Of a stretch of DNA of 40,688 bases, positions 34,231-40,688 are shown one piece after another. The notes under the pieces are model-generated. The model searched no databases and was not told where the DNA came from. It worked only from the letters and a program-made list of their open reading frames with translations. The stretch is from a bacterium (lineage in GTDB: Bacteria > Armatimonadota > UBA5829): assembly GCA_021373255.1 (NCBI GenBank), contig JAJFTD010000126.1:1-40688 (forward strand). Reading direction: 5' to 3'. The stretch's first letter is position 1. Each line of letters begins with the position of its first letter. The translations under genes and the position numbers were made by a program.

Positions 34231-37200
34231 TTAGCGCGGTGTTATGGTCTTTGCATTGAGCACTGGTGTGCTGCCGCTGAGATTCAAGGTGCCCTTTACT
34301 GATACGTAAGGAGTACCTTCCAGGCCGTGACCAGTGGCATTGACTGTGATGAACACGCCGGAACCATCATCGATGGTGAACGTGTTTTCATCAACTACGT
34401 GAACTCTGCCCCACAGCACCCAGTCATACTTAGGTGCAGCGGTGGTCATGATCGAGTCAAGGACTGCTTTGTTGGATGCGCCAACAACCTGATTAACAAC
34501 AGGAGGTACCTGGCCATCATACTTCAATCCGGCGAGGTCACTCTGAGTCAGTGTATCAGAGTAAAGTCTGGCTTCTTCTATCTCAACATATCCTGCCTTA
34601 GCTGGAACACCTGGGCAGAAGTAGAAGATGTCGAAAGTATCACTCAGCATACCAGTATCCTGAGTAGGATCAACTGTGTTGGGTGCCATATACTGACCAA
34701 ACCAACTGATGTTGCTTCCCCACATGCGGTCGGTTGTGCCGATGAGTTTCAGCCCCTGACCATCAAGCAGGTCGATATAGATATCGCCGCGGTGTCGGCC
34801 TTCCCAAGGATCTGCCCATGAAGGATGGAACACATAGGCTAGCTTGAAGAGCTGGTTAGCCGGCATCTGGAACTTAAGGCTGGGAGTATAACCGGCTGGT
34901 TGATTAGTATACAGGTCAGCATCAGTAACAAGAGCAGAGTCACAGTCTGACCACGATAGTATTCCAGAACCGTTGAGGTAATGTCCACCGCCTCTGGCTT
35001 CCCAGAATGTGGAATCGGTTCTAGTGTTGTTGAACCAGATCGTCTGGTAGGGGTTTCCTATCTGTGAACCTGTCTTCCAAGGACCAGCTATCCACTGAGA
35101 AGTACCAGGGTCTACGTCAGAATACTTCATCCAGAGAACCATACTGAAGTTCTGGAAGTAAGAACCTCTGGTAGCCATGAGATCGGTATGCAACGGCCAA
35201 CTTACGCCGTTCTGCTGCCAGGTGCTGCCATCCTGATAACGCTCAAGAGTCAGCTTGCCATTCGCCACTGTATAGCTATTATCTCCATTGTGGAAAATGG
35301 GTTTGGCCCAAGTAACATCGGGAACCTTGTTGGAGAGCATTTCGGTTGTGTCAGCGCCATCAAAGTTCCACTTACCGATCATTGTGCCGGTAACATCAGT
35401 CGGACCGTTTGTAGCTGCTAGAGCATTGATCTGGTCGGTAGTCATAGCTCCACTGTAGAGCTGGACTTCGTCATAAATCATGTTGCCGGCGCCTGTGCCA
35501 GAGTTCCAGGGGAAGCCTGGGAAGTCGAGCTCGTCAAAGCGAGTTCCTGTGCAACTGCTGCTGATGTTCGCGCTGCCGGACTGGCCATAGAAGTACATCT
35601 TGTTAGCAGCTATGATAGCACTGCCGTTACTAGCGGGCACCAAGCCTGCGCCCTTGTCCCAATAAGGCTTGATCTCGAAGTTGGCATCATCGATCTGGCG
35701 GCACACCCAAGCCATCTTGATGAACTTGTCAGTCGCCGGATACGGATCTGTGTCAAGTTTGGCAAACCCATAATGGTCGTTGCCGTTGACAGTACAGTCA
35801 GGATTCTCCCACACAGGGCGGACAGCCCAAGTGTCGTTTACCCAGCAGTTCTGGGAGCCAGCTCTTGTGGCGCCGGTGGAGTCCATTTTCATCAGTGAAA
35901 CAGTAGAAATAAACTCAGGGCTGGTGAAGTTTTCCCACTTCAGCCAGGATACTACAGTCCATTCCTTAAAGTAACCACTCGCACCAAGATCGGTCTTGAG
36001 CTTTGCTCTAGCACCTACCTGGCCATTAGCGCCCTTCGGCAGTATCAGTTTGCCGTCAGCAATGGTCGAACCACTGTCTGTGGTAACGATTGGATCCCAA
36101 AGCACACCTGCAGCTTTGCTTGCAGATGGGCTTGTCTGGTTGGAATAATCGAATGTCCACTTGCCGATCAGTTTCGGGGCACCGGAATGCGAATAATCGA
36201 GTTTGCCGATCGTTACTGGGTCCATTGCACCAGCATACAACTGGGCTTCTTCAATGGAGATGCTGCCGGCTCCGTTAGGAACTGCAGGGCAGTAAGGCAG
36301 AATCGTGAACGAATCGGTGTGGAGCGAAGTGTCCTGATTAGCATCGATCGTGCACGGGGCAGATGCCTGTCCGAAATCGTTAAGTTGGCTTCCCCACACT
36401 CTGCTGGGTGTGCCGATGGTTCTTACACCAAGGCCATCATTGAAGTCAGCATAGATGTATGCAAAATAGTTACCTGGTGAATCCGGATCGGCTTTGATCA
36501 CATAGGCGACCTTTGTAATGGTATTCGCTAATGGTTTGGTTGTCGATCCGAGAGTGGTAGTGTTGCCGGAGATAGTGAGTACATTATTTGTATCGAGGGT
36601 TTCGCCCTGATGTCTGTCAGTCCAATTTGCATTGGATGCATCGGTGTTGAACCAGAGTGTGCACTCGGGTCTCTCGTTAGTTGTTGCGCCGAAAGGCGGG
36701 TTGCAGGCTTTTCTGAGGGATGTCAGCCATTCAGAATGATTAGCATCCAAATCAGACCATTTTACCCAGACAACCTGAGTCTGCTCTTTGAAATAATTAG
36801 CGAGGCCAAGATCAGTAGCAAGCGTGGCGGATGCGCCGGGCTGCCTGTAGGCGCCACCTTCCGGCCAGCGGATGAGTTTGAGCTGCCCGTTCTCTAGAGA
36901 TACAGTGTTAGCAGTCTGGCCAGTTGCGACCATTGGATTCCAGTTGTAACCCGGAGCTTTGTTAGCCATAGGGCCACTCGCATTGCTCCAGTCAAATGTC
37001 CACTTGCCGACAAGTTTAGGCTGACCATCATAAGTGACGGCATCAGCTTCGGCCTGAGTCATTGCGCCTGTATAGACACGAGCTTCTTCGAATGTGAAGT
37101 CGATGGTATCTGCGGTAAGGCTGTTAGCTCCAGGGAAGAACCATACTTCGTCGCCGGCATTACCAAGCATGGGAGCGCCAGCTTCGCTGAGTTCTATGCG

Positions 37201-37872
37201 GGAGCCGTAAGGTCTGAGCCCCTGGCCATCATAGTTGTCCCAGTAGAAATAGACCTTTGAATAAGTATCTTGCAGATCTGAGTCGTCAAGTATTGCAACC
37301 TGCACCAGCTTGATCATCTTGCCGGCTTGGATCTCAGGACCCTGTTGCTCAACATAATTCCTCGGAATAGTATTTGTCCAGGAATAGGGCCTGAGCCATT
37401 CCTGACCAGCTCTGAGGTCGAACTGCCGCTGGCCTGTTGCTGCGGGACCCTGACACCAATCAATGAGTGGTCCATAAGTCGGGTTTCCACATCTGAACAT
37501 AAACGAGTAATCGTCATCGTCGCCCAACTTGTCAATGGATACCCACAAGATTGTTGTGTGACTCGTGGATGGTACGCTGCCGGTAGCAGGAGTTACCAGT
37601 GTTGAATTCAACGCCTGGGTAGTCCATGTGCCATCGGTTGCTTGGCAGGCATTACAGGTCATCTTGCCATTTGCAAATGTAGGCGTTCGATCTCCAGTGT
37701 CTGGAACGGAGCTCTCCCAGGTGTATCCGGGAGCAGAGTTAGCCATCTGAGCGGCAGTGTCAGAACCTTCGAAGTTCCACTTGCCGATCAGCGTGGCCGC
37801 TCCCGCCTGCATCGCTAAAAGCGCGAGCAAGACCAGGACAATAGCCACTGTCTTCAGTGATCTTTCTTTCAT
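34231..37872 (-). CDS. Secreted protein with four LamG-like modules and C-terminal OB-like module, no catalytic domain
   Basis: This 1213-residue protein starts at the ATG at 37870-37872, with AGGAGAGG seven bases upstream (a longer frame to 37908 lacks a site). A signal peptide ends near AGAA (~25). Four modules begin TLIGKWNFEG, KLVGKWTFDW, KLIGKWTFDY and TMIGKWNFDG. Each has the internal YFKE(Q/W)T block and ends EEARLYSDTLT-like. The last ~70 residues (WGRVHVVDENTFTIDDGSG ... YVSVKGTLN) are the same OB-like module as in the neighbouring glycanase. There is no hydrolase motif, so it probably binds or presents polysaccharide at the cell surface, perhaps for the glycanase. It follows the pseudopilin gene by 66 bases and is likely co-transcribed with it. 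Confidence 0.85.
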   Translation of the reverse strand: MKERSLKTVAIVLVLLALLAMQAGAATLIGKWNFEGSDTAAQMANSAPGYTWESSVPDTGDRTPTFANGKMTCNACQATDGTWTTQALNSTLVTPATGSVPSTSHTTILWVSIDKLGDDDDYSFMFRCGNPTYGPLIDWCQGPAATGQRQFDLRAGQEWLRPYSWTNTIPRNYVEQQGPEIQAGKMIKLVQVAILDDSDLQDTYSKVYFYWDNYDGQGLRPYGSRIELSEAGAPMLGNAGDEVWFFPGANSLTADTIDFTFEEARVYTGAMTQAEADAVTYDGQPKLVGKWTFDWSNASGPMANKAPGYNWNPMVATGQTANTVSLENGQLKLIRWPEGGAYRQPGASATLATDLGLANYFKEQTQVVWVKWSDLDANHSEWLTSLRKACNPPFGATTNERPECTLWFNTDASNANWTDRHQGETLDTNNVLTISGNTTTLGSTTKPLANTITKVAYVIKADPDSPGNYFAYIYADFNDGLGVRTIGTPSRVWGSQLNDFGQASAPCTIDANQDTSLHTDSFTILPYCPAVPNGAGSISIEEAQLYAGAMDPVTIGKLDYSHSGAPKLIGKWTFDYSNQTSPSASKAAGVLWDPIVTTDSGSTIADGKLILPKGANGQVGARAKLKTDLGASGYFKEWTVVSWLKWENFTSPEFISTVSLMKMDSTGATRAGSQNCWVNDTWAVRPVWENPDCTVNGNDHYGFAKLDTDPYPATDKFIKMAWVCRQIDDANFEIKPYWDKGAGLVPASNGSAIIAANKMYFYGQSGSANISSSCTGTRFDELDFPGFPWNSGTGAGNMIYDEVQLYSGAMTTDQINALAATNGPTDVTGTMIGKWNFDGADTTEMLSNKVPDVTWAKPIFHNGDNSYTVANGKLTLERYQDGSTWQQNGVSWPLHTDLMATRGSYFQNFSMVLWMKYSDVDPGTSQWIAGPWKTGSQIGNPYQTIWFNNTRTDSTFWEARGGGHYLNGSGILSWSDCDSALVTDADLYTNQPAGYTPSLKFQMPANQLFKLAYVFHPSWADPWEGRHRGDIYIDLLDGQGLKLIGTTDRMWGSNISWFGQYMAPNTVDPTQDTGMLSDTFDIFYFCPGVPAKAGYVEIEEARLYSDTLTQSDLAGLKYDGQVPPVVNQVVGASNKAVLDSIMTTAAPKYDWVLWGRVHVVDENTFTIDDGSGVFITVNATGHGLEGTPYVSVKGTLNLSGSTPVLNAKTITPR

Positions 37873-37938
37873 TCTGTTCCTCTCCTTTTCTAGTGTGCTC
37901 CGCCGCATAAACTGCGGTCGGGCGAATTGTATGGTGTA

Positions 37939-38727
37939 TTATGGTGTACCGGTATACCACCACAGGCTGGGCTTGACCTGGCCAATCGAAATCCAGCTTG
38001 CGTGACCATCAACCCAGAATATGTTTGCTCCCTTGTTGTGAATAGGGGTGAATTTGTTTTCTAAGTAGGTCTGAGTCGTCTTGTCTCCGGCGTCTTTTCC
38101 TTGCGCGCCTGTGGGTAGGTAGTATCCGGTATCACCGGGCCCCCAAGTGCGTCCCCAGTCCCAGTTGCTGCCGTCGTTTAGCATAACTGTGTGACTCGAA
38201 TTACGAACCGCTGAAGTTTTCAGGCCAGCGTTGGGATAGGTGGCACGGCCATACTGGTCACGCGAGGTATAACCCAAGGCGCCATTCATTGTGTAGTTGG
38301 TGACAATGCCAGTGGTTACGCCACTGGCGGCGGTGGAACTTGGGCAGAAGTATACTGTCGAGATGTTCTGCTTGCTGTTGTTGGTTGTTCCAGATGCTCG
38401 GTTCTTGATATATGGATCGACCATGGAAACCCATCCATCTTTCCACAGTTTGTTGTTTGGATTCACTTGGGTCGGATACCAAATCGCACCGAGCCTGGGA
38501 TGTTGAGTCGTCCAAAAGATTGTTGGAAATCTATCGTCGTTGGACTGCGCATAAAGGGCAAAGCCGTTGCCTATCTGCTTGAGGTTAGACAAGCACTTTG
38601 TCTGCTGTGCCTTCGCCTTGGCAGTGATAAAGATAGGGAATAGGATAGCCGCTAGTATCGCTATGATTGCGATTACAACCAGCAGCTCAATCAATGTGAA
38701 ACCTCTTCTGCACTCTCTATTATTCAT
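37939..38727 (-). CDS. Type II secretion/type IV pilin-like pseudopilin with H-X9-DG motif (DUF1559)
   Basis: This 262-residue protein has a prepilin leader ([19 protein letters not shown], cleavage after Gly, then Phe and the Glu at +5). The hallmark [24 protein letters not shown] follows, and near the C terminus [17 protein letters not shown], the H-X9-DG signature. This family is strongly expanded in Planctomycetes, Lentisphaerae and Armatimonadota. It is processed by a prepilin peptidase and builds short periplasmic or surface fibres, perhaps for secretion of the adjacent large LamG proteins. The SD AGGAGGAGGA is excellent. It lies 60 bases after the regulator gene. Confidence 0.93.
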   Translation of the reverse strand: MNNRECRRGFTLIELLVVIAIIAILAAILFPIFITAKAKAQQTKCLSNLKQIGNGFALYAQSNDDRFPTIFWTTQHPRLGAIWYPTQVNPNNKLWKDGWVSMVDPYIKNRASGTTNNSKQNISTVYFCPSSTAASGVTTGIVTNYTMNGALGYTSRDQYGRATYPNAGLKTSAVRNSSHTVMLNDGSNWDWGRTWGPGDTGYYLPTGAQGKDAGDKTTQTYLENKFTPIHNKGANIFWVDGHASWISIGQVKPSLWWYTGTP

Positions 38728-38787
38728 TTGTCCTCCTCCTCATGGGATCAGCAATTCAGGTAGTGGCATTAACGTGACCCCGATTAG

Positions 38788-39960
38788 CTAATAAACCGTT
38801 GGTGCGGCATCTGCTTCGCAGACCGCACTCAGGGCTTCACCAAGTGCCGGTGTGTCTCGTTCGAGGATCGGCACAGGAAGCACATATCTGACAGGATGCT
38901 TCAGATCTCCATTGATCATTTTTAGCAGTACTTCAGCAGCAATTTCGCCTGCTCTAGTAAAGTCGGGCTTGCTTGTTGTAAATCGTGGCCGGATCATCCG
39001 TCCGGCCGGCACATCGTCAAAACCAACTACTTCCAGTTCGTCGGGCACGGAGATATCGAGTTCCCGTGCGACACCTATAATCATTGCGGCCATAGAATCT
39101 TCGGTGGCTATCAGAGCGGTGGGGCGGTTCGAGGTATCACGCCACTTCCGCAGGCGATCTGCAATCACCTGTGCGCTCTCGGGCTCGTAACCCATGACCA
39201 CACTCCAGACATCCGATTCCACCACAGGTCTCCCGGCATCTGCCATTGCGTGCCGGTAACCTTTGTAGCGGTTCATGACAGATTGGCTTGGAACGTAATC
39301 TATGGCTTCGCGCTGCAGCATGAACGCGATTTGCCTGTGTCCTTTGTATATGAGATGGCGGGTCATATCCCTGCCGAGATTATAGTTATCGAAGAGCACC
39401 TGGGAACGGATTTGTGAAGGAAGTCCCAGGTCCACTAATACTATGGGGAAATCGAGATGTTCATGATTGATATAATCGTTCGCTGCTTGTTCAGGAGTGC
39501 GACTGCCGGGCATGATCACGAGGCCGTCGCAGCCTGCGGAGATCATTCGCTCTACTTCTCGCTGCTCGCCGAGGTAGCCACCGGCGTCCATTGCAACTGT
39601 GAGATGATAGTTATAGCGGCGAATATATGAATCAATACCTCGCTGGGTGTATGTATGCAGCCACGCTTCGTTGTGGCCTCTAAGAAATCCGATCCAGCGG
39701 GAGGAAGTGTTGCTGTGTTCATCATTCTCTGTGCTTTGGCTGATGCCGTTGATGTAGCAGCCGCTGCCATGTTTCGATGTCACCACTCCTTGGGCTTCCA
39801 AAATGGCAATCGCACTCAGAATGGTGCCGGAGCAGACGCTGTATTTCTTTTGCAGTTCGCGGACTGTGGGCAGTGCATGTCCGGGCATTAAGATGCCACT
39901 CGCGATATAGTCTGCAAGTATTGCATCAGCTACCCTATGCCGGAGCATTTTACGCAACAC
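38788..39960 (-). CDS. GntR/LacI hybrid transcriptional regulator (AraR type)
   Basis: This protein has about 390 residues; the start is uncertain among GTG 39966, GTG 39960 (best placed for the GGGGG site) and ATG 39948. N-terminal winged helix of the GntR family, ~1-75 (VADAILADYIASGILMPGHALPTVRELQ, then VVTSKHGSGCYI). Residues ~90-390 are a LacI/periplasmic-binding-type effector domain (IGFLRGHNEAWL, GLVIMPGS, VGFDDVPAGRM, TTSKPDF). Such AraR-like proteins repress sugar-use genes until a sugar binds. All genes downstream on the same strand (pseudopilin, LamG protein, glycanase) are candidate targets. It probably also regulates itself. Confidence 0.9.
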   Translation of the reverse strand: MLRKMLRHRVADAILADYIASGILMPGHALPTVRELQKKYSVCSGTILSAIAILEAQGVVTSKHGSGCYINGISQSTENDEHSNTSSRWIGFLRGHNEAWLHTYTQRGIDSYIRRYNYHLTVAMDAGGYLGEQREVERMISAGCDGLVIMPGSRTPEQAANDYINHEHLDFPIVLVDLGLPSQIRSQVLFDNYNLGRDMTRHLIYKGHRQIAFMLQREAIDYVPSQSVMNRYKGYRHAMADAGRPVVESDVWSVVMGYEPESAQVIADRLRKWRDTSNRPTALIATEDSMAAMIIGVARELDISVPDELEVVGFDDVPAGRMIRPRFTTSKPDFTRAGEIAAEVLLKMINGDLKHPVRYVLPVPILERDTPALGEALSAVCEADAAPTVY

Positions 39961-39966
39961 CAACAC

Positions 39967-40688
39967 CCCCTTTACTGCGACAATTGTTGCAAAGACTATG
40001 CTAGCAACGAGACACTTGTGTTATATCCCATTATCGGACGCCTGTCAAGGGCTCTATAGATTTTATTGTAATCAACATTATGCAGCTCATAAAGATAGGT
40101 TCACTGAGAGAGTTGTGATCAATATGCTTGCTTTCTTACTTGAATTGCTTGTAGTTAAATTGTTTCGATTTTATGCTAGTGACGCAGGAGAAGCCTCTTT
40201 GTACAGTTCCAGTTATCAATGATTTTAGCGCCTGATTGGCCATCATATGTAATATTATGATGTTAAATCTTGTGTATTGATAACAACAATAGTGATTGGT
40301 GGACACGCAAGATGCAGTGTTGTACGTAAGCTATGCATTATAGTGCAATAGCAATGCTGCTAGAGGCAATTTAAGACGTGAGAATAGGTAGATGTGTTGT
40401 TATGACGTGTAGGTCAATGTGGGCAAGCAAAGCAGATTGTTTTGAAGTGTTGCATTTTATTCAGAGGATAATGCTAGTGGAGATAGTTGTAGTTGGTCGG
40501 ACAAGAGCTAAAAGAATGAACCGCTCTATTAACATAATATGTCATGTGATCGATCGAGAAGTGACATTGGCTGGGGATTCCCTATCATAGCTGTCGAAAG
40601 TTAGCGAGCAAACTGAGGTTGCTTCGGACTGCGGAGCGTTGCGGAGCTGCCGAAGCCGCCGCCGAAGGCGGCGAAACAACGCATCAGT
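39967..40688. other. Gene-free AT-rich region upstream of the regulator
   Basis: About 700 bases hold no open frame with a credible start site or family pattern. The first part carries the regulator's promoter and an imperfect inverted repeat, TTGTTGC (39984-39990) and GCAACGA (40004-40010), as a possible operator. From about 40610 the composition becomes GC-rich and there is a 6-bp stem (GCCGCC at 40655-40660, GGCGGC at 40667-40672) with a six-base loop. Nothing further can be read; it may be the border of another locus beyond the window. Confidence 0.55.

Noticed and set aside
39998-40590. Two short plus-strand frames (39998-40222 and 40378-40590)
   Set aside because: No ribosome site, no domain and biased translations rich in rare residues; treated as non-coding.
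1-40688. CRISPR arrays, tRNA genes, insertion sequences, phage genes
   Set aside because: I looked for regularly spaced short repeats, cloverleaf patterns and transposase or integrase motifs and saw none; the regular repeats at 6.0-9.2 kb are coding.

Overview
The window looks like a chromosomal segment from a saccharolytic, probably Gram-negative-type environmental bacterium, most likely an Armatimonadota member or relative. This is inferred from an H-X9-DG (DUF1559) pseudopilin with a classic [16 protein letters not shown] leader, a GntR/LacI hybrid sugar regulator, very large LamG-bearing secreted proteins, and a sugar transporter whose binding protein is fused to its permease. The lineage is an inference from gene style; no 16S gene is present.

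Layout. 0-1 kb: the 3' end of an rRNA operon (5S rRNA plus terminator), then an AbrB/VapC-type pair whose toxin has lost two catalytic acids. 1-5.3 kb: a two-gene sugar importer on the minus strand, consisting of a binding protein-permease fusion and a permease carrying a five-fold repeat domain between its first two membrane segments; no ATPase gene is nearby. 5.5-10.1 kb: a small DUF2795 protein and a 1373-residue secreted protein built from 13 carboxypeptidase-regulatory-like repeats. 10.2-15.8 kb, minus strand: a GH106-like glycoside hydrolase, an orphan HicB-like protein and a heavy-metal P-type ATPase, tightly spaced. 15.8-20.9 kb: a RIO-like small kinase, a dispersed palindromic element, a complete zinc/manganese ABC importer (binding lipoprotein, ATPase, permease) and a lone HlyD-type membrane fusion protein.

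20.9-25.1 kb: two close paralogues of a secreted pectate-lyase-3-type beta-helix protein, on the minus strand, flank a plus-strand pair (MTH1187/DUF77 thiamine-binding protein plus AIR-synthase-like protein). 25.3-29.5 kb: a secreted protein with 14 cysteines, a solitary N6-adenine DNA methyltransferase resembling the methylase part of type ISP enzymes, a secreted protein of unknown function behind a good promoter, and a small unknown soluble protein. 29.5-40 kb, all minus strand: a GntR/LacI regulator, a pseudopilin, a four-LamG secreted protein and a four-LamG plus GH5-like glycanase. The last 0.7 kb is AT-rich and shows no convincing gene.

How the genes may work together: most of the window serves capture of plant- or microbe-derived polysaccharide, through secreted binding proteins and hydrolases, a sugar importer and a sugar-responsive regulator. 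The same small OB-like module ends both LamG proteins and sits near the N terminus of the 13-repeat protein, linking three secreted proteins. A second theme is metal handling (P-type ATPase, zinc importer, cysteine-rich protein).
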